Assembly: GCF_000720765.1 (NCBI RefSeq)
Contig: NZ_JODC01000009.1
Coordinates: forward strand, 434,001 to 498,000
Reading direction: 5' to 3'
Source of the DNA: Streptomyces sp. NRRL S-646
Lineage (GTDB): Bacteria > Actinomycetota > Actinomycetes > Streptomycetales > Streptomycetaceae
Length of the DNA: 64,000 nucleotides
Shown: positions 18,209-26,689 of the stretch, piece after piece
How the letters are laid out: every line of letters begins with the position of its first letter
How positions within the stretch are numbered: position 1 is the first letter of the stretch
Made by a program: the position numbers and the translations under genes
The notes under the pieces: model-generated
Database searches by the model: none
What the model was told of the DNA's origin: nothing
Seen by the model: the letters and a program-made list of their open reading frames with translations, nothing else

Positions 18209-19039
18209 TCAGCTGACGCACAGCAGACCGAGGACGCAGATCCCCGACGGGGAGGTCGCCGTCGACGTGTTGTCCGACTGGGACGTTCCCGAGGTGCTGG
18301 AGGACCCCGACGTTCCGGAGGATCCGGACGCGTTCGACGTTCCCGAACCCGTGCTGCCCGTGGGCGTCGCGGAGGGCGTCTGGGTCGTCGTCGTGCCGCC
18401 GGTGACGGGCGTGGTGTCGACGGAGGGGGTGTGCACGGTGGCCACGGAACCCTGCTGTGCGGGCTTCGTCGCCGGCGTCGAGTGCGCGGCGGGGGTGTAC
18501 GGCTGCGTCCGCGCCGAATCGGTGTGGGACGCGGTGACTCCGGAACGCTGCTGAACCTTGCCGGACGCGGCGGAGCGGTCGGTCGTGGCGTCGGGCTTGC
18601 GGTGCTTGCCCGTGCCGGCCGGCGGGAGCTGGACGTTCTGGTCCGCGGACCCGTCCTCGGCGCCCATGCTCGACAGGTCCGTCGCCGTCGACGCCTCGGC
18701 GCGGTGGCCGGAGCCGCGGTCCATCGAGGCGAGGGTCATGCCGCCGCCGACGAGTGCCACAGCGGTCGCGACCACGGCCTTGCGCTGGTTCTTCTTCCAG
18801 CGGGCCCGCTGCCTGCGCCGGGCGGCCCGCCCCTCCGACAGGGGTATCGCGGCCTCGGCCTCACCGTATGCCTCGGAGCCGGGCGGCTCTTCCGTCTCCG
18901 GCCACATCGCCGTCGCGGCGGGGGCCGGGGTGGTGCGTCCGTGGGAGGTCACCGGTGCGATGTCGGGGGCGTAGGCACCGCAACCGGGGCACACCAGGGC
19001 GCCGTTGAGGTGCCGGCGGCATGAGGAGCAGTAGTCCAT
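18209..19039 (-). CDS. SCO2400 family zinc-ribbon membrane protein
   Basis: A 276-residue protein beginning MDYCSSCRRHLNGALVCPGC, a four-Cys zinc ribbon characteristic of the SCO2400 family of Streptomyces. A basic stretch (RAARRRQRARWKKNQRK) precedes one membrane segment (about residues 90-110). The remaining part is outside the cell, Thr/Ser/Gly-rich and disordered, ending in ICVLGLLCVS. The ATG at 19039 puts the zinc ribbon first, as in the family. Function is unknown; an anti-sigma-like or stress-sensing role is sometimes guessed from the topology but nothing here proves it. Confidence 0.75.
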   Translation of the reverse strand: MDYCSSCRRHLNGALVCPGCGAYAPDIAPVTSHGRTTPAPAATAMWPETEEPPGSEAYGEAEAAIPLSEGRAARRRQRARWKKNQRKAVVATAVALVGGGMTLASMDRGSGHRAEASTATDLSSMGAEDGSADQNVQLPPAGTGKHRKPDATTDRSAASGKVQQRSGVTASHTDSARTQPYTPAAHSTPATKPAQQGSVATVHTPSVDTTPVTGGTTTTQTPSATPTGSTGSGTSNASGSSGTSGSSSTSGTSQSDNTSTATSPSGICVLGLLCVS

Positions 19040-19201
19040 CCGCTGTCTTCCTGACCCTTCGCATGGGAGATGCACCGGAGATGCATGGGAGTTCGAACGG
19101 GCTGCAACGGTAACGAGGGTTTCGAAAGACTGTGTGAGGTCTGTGTGCTTCTCCTGCGCGGATTCTCTGCACACCATGCACTCGGCGGTCGAACGAGCAG
19201 G

Positions 19202-19570
19202 TCAGCGCCGGAACTTCCAGGTGATGTGCGAGTCCGTGGCGCTGATCACAGTCACCGGGATGTCGATGGTGCTGCCGTCGTTCTTGCGGCCGCTGCAGGT
19301 GATGGTGGCGTCGGCCACCGCCTTCAGACCGGTCGGGCAGGACACCTCGACCTTGACGCCGACCCAGGGGAGCGGGTGGTACAGGCTCTGCGTGCGCCCG
19401 GCGACGATGTTCGCCGCGAGCGCCTTGTGGCCGTCCACCACGACCGTGTCGTACCGGTCCAGCCCGGTCGTCGACTCGGTGCGGGCGATCAGCCGCGTGC
19501 CGAGACCGCCGACGAGAAGCACGAAGGCCGCGCCGCCCACGACGCCGACGAGGAACCTGCTGTCCGGCAT
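19202..19570 (-). CDS. DUF4333-like membrane-anchored protein
   Basis: A 122-residue protein with an N-terminal membrane anchor (about 7-27) and an external domain whose two Cys (VSCPTGLKA and ITCSGRK) and closing VTVISATDSHI strand fit DUF4333 domains. Function is unknown. It stands alone, 162 bases upstream of the SCO2400-family gene on the same strand. Confidence 0.6.
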   Translation of the reverse strand: MPDSRFLVGVVGGAAFVLLVGGLGTRLIARTESTTGLDRYDTVVVDGHKALAANIVAGRTQSLYHPLPWVGVKVEVSCPTGLKAVADATITCSGRKNDGSTIDIPVTVISATDSHITWKFRR

Positions 19571-19632
19571 GAGCGGAACGTATCAGCCGTCAACAGCCCG
19601 AATCGGCCGCACGGGCGCATACCGTGATCCGC

Positions 19633-20688
19633 ATGGTGCAGCTGTCGGACGGGGCGGCCTGGCCTCGCGGCTGTCGGCCGTCGATCTGCTGATCGCGGGT
19701 GACGTGGGCTACCCCTTGTGGCGTCCGGCCGTCGTCCTGGCGATCGGCCTGACCGCCGTACTGTGGTCGGCCGCGCGCCGCCCCGCCCGCCTCACCCCGC
19801 AGCTCCGCACCGCAGTACCCGCGCTCGTCTCCCTCCTCTATACGGCGGCTTCTTTCCTACGCCACCGGGACGCACCCTTCGGCCCCGGCGAAGTCGCCGT
19901 ACTGCTGTGTCTGCTGTTCGTCGCCGTACGGCACTGCCCGCCGCGCTGGGCCATCGCGTGCGCGGTGCTGGACGCGGGCGCCCTGCTCCTGACGCCGCTC
20001 AGGTACTTCCGGACGCTGTGGTCGGCCGACGAGGCACAGGGCTACGTCCTGGTCGGGCTGATCCTTATCGGCCTGGTCGGCGGCCTCGCGGCGTATCTGC
20101 GCGCGCTCGACTACCGCCGTACGGTCGCCGTCGCCGACACCCGCCGCGAGGAGCGGGTGGCGATCGCCGCCGACCTGCACGACTTCGTCGCCCATCACGT
20201 CACCGGCATCCTCGTACAGACCCAGATGGCCCGCATGATGGCGGACACCCGGCCGCGGGAACTGGACCCCGTCCTCGCCGGCATCGAGCGTGCCGCCACG
20301 GAGGCGCATCGCCGAACTGACGGCCGGTTTCGCGAGCCCGGGCCAGAAGGTCACCCTGCACCGCGACCCCGCCGCCTCCGACGACCTCCCGCACGAGGTG
20401 CAGGCGGCGGCCTTCCGCGTCGTCCAGGAGGCCCTGACGAACGTACGGCGCCACGCGGCCGACGCCACGGAAGTCACTGTCGTCCTGGAACACGACGGCT
20501 CCGGGCTCTCGGTGACGGTGTCGGACGACGGCCGCGGCGGCAGCCGGCTCCCCGCCGCTGCCCACGGCGGCGGCTTCGGCCTCGTGGGCCTGCGCGAACG
20601 CGTCACCGCATTGGGTGGGGAACTCCGCACGGGGCCCGGGCCGGGAGCCGGTCACGGGTGGGAGGTACGGGCACGCTTCCCGTGCTGA
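19633..20688 (+). pseudogene. NarL-type sensor histidine kinase with internal deletion and frameshift
   Basis: The frame from about 19670 encodes four membrane segments and an H-box (AADLHDFVAHHVTGILVQ), ending at ATEA near 20310. From there the homologous reading jumps to another frame: IAELTAGFASPGQKV, the N-box EALTNVRRHAADA and the G-boxes SDDGRGG and GGGFGLVGLRERV, to the stop at 20688. The usual 40 or so residues joining the DHp helix pair to the ATPase domain are missing, so this is a deletion as well as a frameshift. The start is also unclear: the ATG at 19633 is in a different frame from the membrane region. No response regulator is adjacent. A sequencing error alone would not explain the missing segment. 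Confidence 0.75.
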
Positions 20689-20733
20689 GTTCCCCTGACG
20701 GGTTTTCCTGCCGGATCCCTCTGCCGACAGGCC

Positions 20734-21810
20734 CTACCAGCGTGTGAACCGCTCGAAGGCGTGGCTGAAGTACCAGGTGTCCTGGGCGATCCCGGAGCAG
20801 GAGTTGGCGCCGGCGGTGCCCACACACCCGCCGTTGTCCCGCTGAAGAGCCCAGAAGGAAAGGGTGTTGATGCCCTTGGCCTCGGCCCACTGCTCGACCT
20901 TCACCGCGTCCTGGGTGGTGAAGGTCTCCTGCGGACCGAAGTCGTCGATGCCGGGCATCTCGGTGACACCGACCATGCGCCAGAGCTGCGCACGGCTCTT
21001 CTTCGGATACAGGGAGGCGAGTTGACCCACGAGCCCGTCGCCGGCGGTCTCGGTGTCGGCGGCCATGTCATGGGTGGCGCCGTCCCAGTAGTCGAACGTC
21101 ATGATGTTGACGACGTCCACGCGCGCGTGGTTGTCGACGGCGTTCTTGAGGAGGGCCACGCCGTTCGGCGCGAGCCCGGTGGTGGTCGTGGGCAGGGTGT
21201 ACGAGAACTGCACGCGCCGCCCGGTGCGTTCGGCCCACCGCTGCACCTGGGCGATGGCCTTGTTGCGGCGGTCGATCCCCGCCGTGTTGTTGATGGAGTC
21301 GGCCTCGACGTCGAGATCGATCCGCGAGATCCCGTACGTCGTCACCAGGCTCTCGTAGACCTTGGCGATGGCGTCGACGCTCGTGCAGCTGTCGGCGAGT
21401 TCGGTGCCGGTGGTGTCGGCGCCGTAGCCGCCGAAGGACGGGATGACGTTGCCGCCGCGGGCCTGGACGGCCGCGATGTCGGCGCCGAAGGAAGACGCGG
21501 CGGACCTGGAGATGGGCCGGCCGGTGTCGCCGTTCCAGTAGGCGGTGCACGAACCGGCCGCGTCCGTCTGCAGGAAGGCCATGGTGAGGTACTTGTTCCG
21601 CGACTCGGCGGCGAGCGTGGCCGGGCTCTCCCCGGTCCACGTCTCGAAGTACGGCGCGGCGACATGGGCGGGCATGGGCGCCGCGGGCCGCGAGGGCGCG
21701 GCATCCGCTCCGAACGCCCCACCTCCCCCGAGCGCGACGAGACCGGCCGACAGGCCGGTCACGGTGATGCAGGACAGCAACGCACGAAGAGCAGGACGCG
21801 GTCGTCTCAT
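20734..21810 (-). CDS. Secreted GH18 chitinase
   Basis: A 358-residue exported glycoside hydrolase. Signal peptide 1-34; a GH18 TIM barrel with IDLDVE (Asp165, Asp167, catalytic Glu169), preceded by the barrel strand NVIPSFGGYG and followed by VVNIMTFDYWDG, the substrate-binding Met-x-Tyr-Asp strand. It lacks carbohydrate-binding and Fn3 modules, so it is a compact chitinase or endo-N-acetylglucosaminidase of the Streptomyces SCO1444 kind. RBS GGGAG precedes the ATG. Its promoter has a chi-type operator in the spacer, so control by chitin breakdown products is likely. Confidence 0.88.
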   Translation of the reverse strand: MRRPRPALRALLSCITVTGLSAGLVALGGGGAFGADAAPSRPAAPMPAHVAAPYFETWTGESPATLAAESRNKYLTMAFLQTDAAGSCTAYWNGDTGRPISRSAASSFGADIAAVQARGGNVIPSFGGYGADTTGTELADSCTSVDAIAKVYESLVTTYGISRIDLDVEADSINNTAGIDRRNKAIAQVQRWAERTGRRVQFSYTLPTTTTGLAPNGVALLKNAVDNHARVDVVNIMTFDYWDGATHDMAADTETAGDGLVGQLASLYPKKSRAQLWRMVGVTEMPGIDDFGPQETFTTQDAVKVEQWAEAKGINTLSFWALQRDNGGCVGTAGANSCSGIAQDTWYFSHAFERFTRW

Positions 21811-21873
21811 TGACGCTCCCAGGGGGATGGCGGAGAGGCGGAGAGGAAGGGGGGTGGGGGCGAACAGACGACC

Positions 21874-21902
21874 ATAGTTGGACTAGACCAATTGTCTGTC
21901 AA
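21874..21902 (-). promoter_or_regulatory. Promoter of the GH18 gene with chi-type operator in the spacer
   Basis: On the minus strand TTGACA (21897-21902) and AACTAT (21874-21879) are 17 bases apart. Overlapping the spacer and -10 is TGGTCTAGTCCA (21879-21890), close to the 12-base TGGTCYAGACCW repeat found in Streptomyces chitinase promoters and bound by DasR-type GntR regulators. It is a strong candidate for GlcNAc-responsive control. Confidence 0.7.
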
Positions 21903-21984
21903 GGTTCTTTACAGTTACCTGACCCTTCTGGGGCCCTAGAACCTTCTGTCCCGGCAGCCCGTCCGACTCCCGACCGGAGCGTCC

Positions 21985-22205
21985 GTGGCGTTCTGGTTCT
22001 TTGGCCCGCTCTGGATACCGGTCTGCTTCCTCGCGCCGCCCCTGGCCGTCGTGGGCCTCGTGCGGGCCTGCGTCGAGTACCGCGCATCGAAGTCGGGGCG
22101 AGCGAGCAGGCCGCGAGCCGTAGTGGGTGCCGTGTTGTCCCTCCTGGCGGCAACAGCTCGATCACCTACATGGTCTTTCTGGCCGGCCATCCATTGGCGT
22201 GGTGA
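21985..22205 (+). pseudogene. Small membrane protein gene with a frameshift
   Basis: A GTG at 21985 with GGAG five bases upstream opens a hydrophobic reading (FGPLWIPVCFLAPPLAVVGL, then RAVVGAVLSLLA), typical of small two-segment Streptomyces membrane proteins. Near 22150 the plausible continuation ITYMVFLAG lies in another frame and stops at 22205, while the original frame turns into arginine/tryptophan-rich nonsense. A one- or two-base indel would restore one frame. Function is unknown and the call is tentative. Confidence 0.4.
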
Positions 22206-22281
22206 CCGGTTCGTGTGGTTGCGGTGGTGCTGGAACCTTTGGTCCTGATGTTGTGTCGGTGGGGGTGGGTAGGGTCCGAGG

Positions 22282-22689
22282 ATGGGGAAGAGCGAGGTCG
22301 TTCCGGAGAAGGTGGCCTGGGTTCTCGTGCGTGACGGGCGGGTGTTGGTGACGCGCAACCGTGGTGTGGATGTCTTCTACTTCCCGGGCGGGAAGCGGGA
22401 GCCGGGTGAGTCCGATGCCGAGACCTTGGCGCGCGAGATTGACGAGGAACTCCAGTCCCGGGTCGATACGGCAACGATGGTGCACGTCGGCACCTTCGAG
22501 ACGTGGAGGGATCACGACGGATGCACCGAGTTCCGGATGATCTGTTACACCGCCGAGTACACCGGTCCGCTGGTTGCCTCAAGGGAGATCGCAGAGTCGG
22601 CCTGGTTCGGCTATGGCGATCGTGAGCGGGTCTCGGCAGTGGACCAGATGGTGTTCGACGTGCTTCACACCTCGGGCCAACTGCCCTGA
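22282..22689 (+). CDS. NUDIX hydrolase
   Basis: A 135-residue hydrolase of nucleoside-diphosphate-linked compounds. The Nudix box runs GKREPGE-(7)-REIDEEL at about residues 37-58, with all metal-binding Glu residues present. The usual Gly after the box is Ser, a tolerated change. It stands alone, converging with the SRPBCC gene; substrate unknown. Confidence 0.85.
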   Translation: MGKSEVVPEKVAWVLVRDGRVLVTRNRGVDVFYFPGGKREPGESDAETLAREIDEELQSRVDTATMVHVGTFETWRDHDGCTEFRMICYTAEYTGPLVASREIAESAWFGYGDRERVSAVDQMVFDVLHTSGQLP

Positions 22690-22747
22690 GGATCAGGCTC
22701 ACCGGGCGAGGGTCCGAGGGGAACGGCCGCCGACTGCTGAGAGAGAG

Positions 22748-23227
22748 TCATGTCTTGGGCTTGAGGGTGCTTCCGGGGCGGAGTTTGCCGTCCTCGTCCA
22801 GATCGTTCAGCACGGCGGACAGGCCGACGCGCAGCATCTTCCGCCGGACGTGACCCAGTAGCTGGGTCATCAGGAGCCCGCCCGCACCCGTGAAGCCCGT
22901 GTGGTCGTAGGTGAAGCGTGTCCCTGTGCCATGAGGTTCGATGCGGTAGGCGACCTCGGTGGTCTCGCTGCCACCGTGGTCGGTCCACGAGTAGCGCAGC
23001 AGCCGGGGCTTGTCCACCTCCAGTACGACGCAGTCGACGATGCCGCTCCAGCCGGGCTTCGGCTTGGCAATGAACTGGAACCGGGCGTCGACGGTGGTGG
23101 TGAATCCTTCCGGGCGTGCCCCAGCCCCGGTGGCCGTCCACAACGGTATGAGCCGGGGGTCGGTGACGGCGTGCCAGACCTTGGTGGGGGAGTGCGGGTA
23201 ATCGCGGACGATGTGGATGGCGCTCAT
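22748..23227 (-). CDS. SRPBCC family (AHSA1/START-like) protein
   Basis: A 159-residue protein with the helix-grip fold: IVRDYPHSPTKVWHAVTDPRLIPLW at the start (family lead into the first helix), the central strand RLLRYSW and TRFTYDHTGFTG towards the end. Such proteins bind hydrophobic ligands in a central cavity. I use the ATG at 23227, where the conserved part begins. It is divergent from a damaged TetR gene, which probably once regulated it. Confidence 0.8.
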   Translation of the reverse strand: MSAIHIVRDYPHSPTKVWHAVTDPRLIPLWTATGAGARPEGFTTTVDARFQFIAKPKPGWSGIVDCVVLEVDKPRLLRYSWTDHGGSETTEVAYRIEPHGTGTRFTYDHTGFTGAGGLLMTQLLGHVRRKMLRVGLSAVLNDLDEDGKLRPGSTLKPKT

Positions 23228-23322
23228 GGGGCTCCCTGAGAGGTCGAACAAGGGACAGAGCTTACAGTCACTGAAAATTTATAGTAGCAGTAAATATTCT
23301 GCCGCTGTACTACGCTGTCGTC

Positions 23323-23815
23323 ATGAGCACGGTGGACTGGACGGCATGGCGCCCGCAGACCGCGGAGCCCGAGGCCGAAGGGCTGCGGGAGCAGAAGAAG
23401 CGCCGGTTGCGGCAACGCCTGTCCGATACCGCGACCGAGATGTTCCTGGAGCGCGGCTTCGATGCCGTCCGCGTGTCGGAGATCGCCCAGGCATGCGGAG
23501 TCTCGGAGAAGACGGTCTTCAACTACTTCCCCACCAAGGAATCGCTCATCCTGGACCAGGGCGAGGCCACGATGGCCGCCCTGCGCGCCGGCCTGGCCGA
23601 CACGGACCACTCTGCGGTCGAAGCGGCGCTGCGGATCCTCTCCGACGAGTTGCGAGCCATGACCTCCTGGATCGCCGCGCAGGACGACCCCCACCAGGCC
23701 GCCGCCATGATCGCCGACACAGATTCACGAGGCAGTGACCGCCGACGTCCGCCGCGCAGCCAAGCTCATCGACACGGGCCTGACTTCATTCGAAGTCGCC
23801 GCTCCGACCCGCTGA
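23323..23815 (+). pseudogene. TetR regulator with internal deletion and frameshift
   Basis: The N-terminal DNA-binding domain is intact (RLSDTATEMFLERGFDAV, then IAQACGVSEKTVFNYFPTK). After AAMIADTD near 23725 the proper reading continues in another frame as IHEAVTADVRRAAKLIDTGL and stops at 23815, while the original frame runs on through unrelated sequence. The joined product would be about 165 residues, roughly 40 short of a normal TetR, so part of the ligand domain has been deleted. The truncated protein could still bind DNA. It is divergent from the SRPBCC gene. Confidence 0.75.
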
Positions 23816-23841
23816 CGTACTCAGTCGCACTTCGCGCGACT

Positions 23842-25263
23842 TCAGGCCCTGCGCCAGGCGCCGAGCAGCTCCTCAGGACCGTACGCGGCATGAAGCCCGG
23901 AGCAGTTGACCCCGTTCCGGGACACCGCCACCAGCGGTACCGGCTCGTCGGTGAGTGCGGCGCGGTGCTTCTGCAGTGCGGCCAGGTCGTGGCTGTCGAA
24001 CGGCGGGTTTTCCAGCCACTTCACCGAGCCGAGGAAGAGCAACTGCTTGGCCACGGGCTGCCGGTCCGCGCCCACCAGGTCGATTTCGATGTCGTTGCTG
24101 CGGGTCCAGTAGCCGCCGATGGCAGGGGTGGCGGGCAGGAAGTCGTCCGGGAGGAGGCGGGCGAGGGATTCCCGGACCAGGGGTTCGATCGCGCGGCCCC
24201 GCCAGCTCGTCCACCTCTCCTTGATCCGGCTCAGCGTGAGATCTCCCCGCATACGCTCGATCTCCGCCATGTGCGGATCCAGAAACGCGAGCCAGAATCG
24301 CAGGTAGGGGTCTGCCACCCGGTAGCGGCGTTCCTTCGACGGCCGTGGAGAGAGGGGCAGTTCGGCTGCCACCACTCGTTTCTCGGTCAGGACTTCAGTG
24401 GCCCGGGTGAGCGTGGTGTGGGCGATGCCGCCCGCGGCGCGCGCGATGTTGGTGAAGGTGCGCTCCCCGGATCCGATGGCCCGCAGTACTTCCCTGCTCA
24501 TCGCCTGCGGTGGAAACTCCGCGGCCAGTGAGCGCTCGGCGGACACCAGGAGCGCCGAGATCGGGTTGTCCAGCGAGTCGCGGAGGAACTCCGAGACGTC
24601 CGCTCCGGCCCGCCATTCCGCGCAGATCAGCGGGAGACCTCCCGTGATCAGGGCGGCGTCGAAGGCGGCCGCCGGCGACAGGTCGAGCATCTCGCCGATG
24701 TCGGCCGGGTTCAGCGGTCCCACGACCATCTCCCGGCCCCGCTGATGGAACGGGCGGTCGTAGCTGTTCAGCGCTTCCATCATCGACAGGTCGGATCCGA
24801 CCAGGAGGAGGAGTACCGGCTTGCGGCTGAGCAGGCGGTCCCATGCCCGCTGGAGCATGCCCTCGAAGGCGTCGATACGGTCCATGAGATACGGAACCTC
24901 ATCGATGACGACGACGCTGGGGGTGTCGTCGGGCAGGATCTCCGCGAGCAGCCTGAAGGCCGCGTTCCACTGCCCCGGCGTCTCCTCCGAGAACAGTCCA
25001 CGCTCCGGCAGGGTGGATCTGGCGACGGCGTCGAGCAGCTCCGACAGTTCGTCCTCCGCCGTGGCGCCCGCGGCGGTGAAGAAGACGTACGGCGTCTCGG
25101 CGCGCCGGAGGAACTCCTCTACGAGGCTGGACTTGCCGACTCGCCGCCTTCCCCGCATGAGGATGCACTGCCCCGGTTTCGGCGACCCGATGGCGTCGTG
25201 AACAGCCTGCAAGGCGTTGCCGAGCACTTTCAGCTCGCGATCCCGCCCGATGAAACGACGCAT
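23842..25263 (-). CDS. AAA ATPase with DUF234-type C-terminal domain
   Basis: A 473-residue ATPase of the archaeal-type STAND/ATPase group. Walker A GRRRVGKSS (about residue 38), Walker B VVVIDEVPYL (about 120), then a winged-helix part (TNIARAAGGIAHTTLTRA) and a C-terminal nuclease-like DUF234 region (SNDIEIDLVGADRQ), where E-D residues recall the PD-(D/E)xK fold. ATG 25263 is preceded by GGGAGGG. Members occur as solitary genes in many bacteria and archaea; the role is unknown, defence or DNA maintenance being guesses. Iterated GATAGTATC sites lie just upstream. Confidence 0.8.
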   Translation of the reverse strand: MRRFIGRDRELKVLGNALQAVHDAIGSPKPGQCILMRGRRRVGKSSLVEEFLRRAETPYVFFTAAGATAEDELSELLDAVARSTLPERGLFSEETPGQWNAAFRLLAEILPDDTPSVVVIDEVPYLMDRIDAFEGMLQRAWDRLLSRKPVLLLLVGSDLSMMEALNSYDRPFHQRGREMVVGPLNPADIGEMLDLSPAAAFDAALITGGLPLICAEWRAGADVSEFLRDSLDNPISALLVSAERSLAAEFPPQAMSREVLRAIGSGERTFTNIARAAGGIAHTTLTRATEVLTEKRVVAAELPLSPRPSKERRYRVADPYLRFWLAFLDPHMAEIERMRGDLTLSRIKERWTSWRGRAIEPLVRESLARLLPDDFLPATPAIGGYWTRSNDIEIDLVGADRQPVAKQLLFLGSVKWLENPPFDSHDLAALQKHRAALTDEPVPLVAVSRNGVNCSGLHAAYGPEELLGAWRRA

Positions 25264-25282
25264 GGACAGCCCTCCCGGAAGG

Positions 25283-25317
25283 GATAGTATCGAAAGAGAT
25301 AGTATCTCTGTTGATAC
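25283..25317. promoter_or_regulatory. 15-base spaced GATAGTATC operator-like repeats
   Basis: GATAGTATC occurs at 25283-25291 and 25298-25306, and a partial GATACC at 25313, each 15 bases apart. Each unit is a short dyad (GATA-G-TATC). They are 20-55 bases upstream of the ATPase start codon, in an AT-rich island, and could be an operator or the core promoter (TACTAT is repeated on the minus strand). Confidence 0.6.
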
Positions 25318-25505
25318 CAACTTGCCTCGCGTGGCAGTGGGGCCGAGGTCCGAGGCCTGGCCGAATTCCTCACCCTCATGAGGAGATTCCGTATGAAGTT
25401 GAAGGGATGACAACCGGATGTCTTGACGTGGTCTCCACGGACCCGTTGGCTTCTGCTTCACCCGGTGGTCCGCTCCTCCACTGCCCGGAAGGCACCCTGC
25501 AAGTG

Positions 25506-26642
25506 ATGTTTCACACCCCCCGCAGAACCGGCGTGCGTCGATTCGCCGTCGTCCCCGTTCTCGCCTCCGCCTCGGCCCTCCTCCTCTCCTCGTGCGGTGT
25601 CATCGACAGTGTCAGCGGGAGCAGCAGTTCCGCCAGTCCGAAGAAGGGCGACGACATCACGGTGGGGCTGTTGCTGCCCGACAAGGACACTGCGCGGTTC
25701 GAGAAGTTCGACTATCCCCTGATCAAGGAGCGCGTCGCGTCCCTTACGCACGGCAAGGGCAAGGTCCGTTACGCCAACGCCGGCGCGAGCGTGGGCAAGC
25801 AGAGCTCGCAGTTCGCGGACATGATCGACGCCAAGGTCGACGTCATTCTGGTGGATGCGGTGGACTCCAAGGCCATCGCGCCGGATGTGCAGAAGGCCAA
25901 GGACGCCGGGATACCCGTCATCGCGTACGACCGGCTCGCCCAGGGGCCGATCGACGCGTATGTCTCGCACGACAACGAGCTCGTCGGCGAGGTGCAGGGC
26001 CGCGCCATCACCGACGCGCTCGGCGAGAAGGCCGCCTCCAGCAAGGTCGTCATGATGAACGGCGACCCCGGCGACCCGAACACGGCCCGCTTCAAGGAGG
26101 GCGCGCTCAGCGAGCTGAAGGGCCGGGTGAACATCGTCAAGTCGTACGACACCGACAAGTGGCTGCCCTCGGTCGCCAAGGCGAACATGACGAAGGCCAT
26201 CCAGTCCGTCGGGCTCGGCAACATAGCCGCGGTCTACTCGGCGAACGACGGCATGGCAGGCGCCGTCATCGACGCGCTGAAGTCGGCGGGCGCCACCAAG
26301 ATGCCGCTGGTCACCGGGCAGGACGCCAACCTGGACGCGGTGCAGCGGATCGTCGCGGGGGAGCAGACGATGACCGTGTACAAGTCGTTCCTGCTGGAGG
26401 CGACCAACGCCGCGGAAATGGCGGTGGACAAGGTGAAGGGCAAGAGCCTCGAGTTCGACGCGCTGACCCAGGACTCGGTCGACAGCCCGACCCAGAAGGC
26501 GATACCCGCGATGCTGGTCCCCGTGGTCGCCCTCACCAAGAACAACATCAAGTCCACGGTGATCAAGGACGGCGTCTACACCGTCAAGGACATCTGCACC
26601 GCGAAGTACGCGGCGGACTGTGCGGCCATCGGGCTGAAGTAG
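25506..26642 (+). CDS. Sugar ABC transporter substrate-binding lipoprotein (XylF-like)
   Basis: A 378-residue lipoprotein. Lipobox LLLSSC (Cys about 30) follows a basic N-terminus; the mature part is a type I periplasmic-binding fold with DVILVDAVDSKAIAPDV, GIPVIAYDR and GQDANLDAVQRI, typical of xylose/ribose-type receptors. GGAAGG lies 10 bases before an in-frame GTG at 25503 and 13 before the ATG at 25506, so either may start. No permease or ATPase gene is next to it, so it must work with a transporter elsewhere or act as a receptor. The ligand is inferred to be a pentose or related sugar. Confidence 0.82.
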   Translation: MFHTPRRTGVRRFAVVPVLASASALLLSSCGVIDSVSGSSSSASPKKGDDITVGLLLPDKDTARFEKFDYPLIKERVASLTHGKGKVRYANAGASVGKQSSQFADMIDAKVDVILVDAVDSKAIAPDVQKAKDAGIPVIAYDRLAQGPIDAYVSHDNELVGEVQGRAITDALGEKAASSKVVMMNGDPGDPNTARFKEGALSELKGRVNIVKSYDTDKWLPSVAKANMTKAIQSVGLGNIAAVYSANDGMAGAVIDALKSAGATKMPLVTGQDANLDAVQRIVAGEQTMTVYKSFLLEATNAAEMAVDKVKGKSLEFDALTQDSVDSPTQKAIPAMLVPVVALTKNNIKSTVIKDGVYTVKDICTAKYAADCAAIGLK

Positions 26643-26655
26643 CAGCCCTCCGCAC

Positions 26656-26683
26656 CGCCCGGGACGCCGGAGCGTCCCGGGCG
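26656..26683. terminator. Bidirectional terminator
   Basis: A perfect 12-bp stem with loop CGGA (arms 26656-26667 and 26672-26683) lies between the convergent binding-protein and helicase genes. Confidence 0.8.
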
Positions 26684-26689
26684 CCGGTC

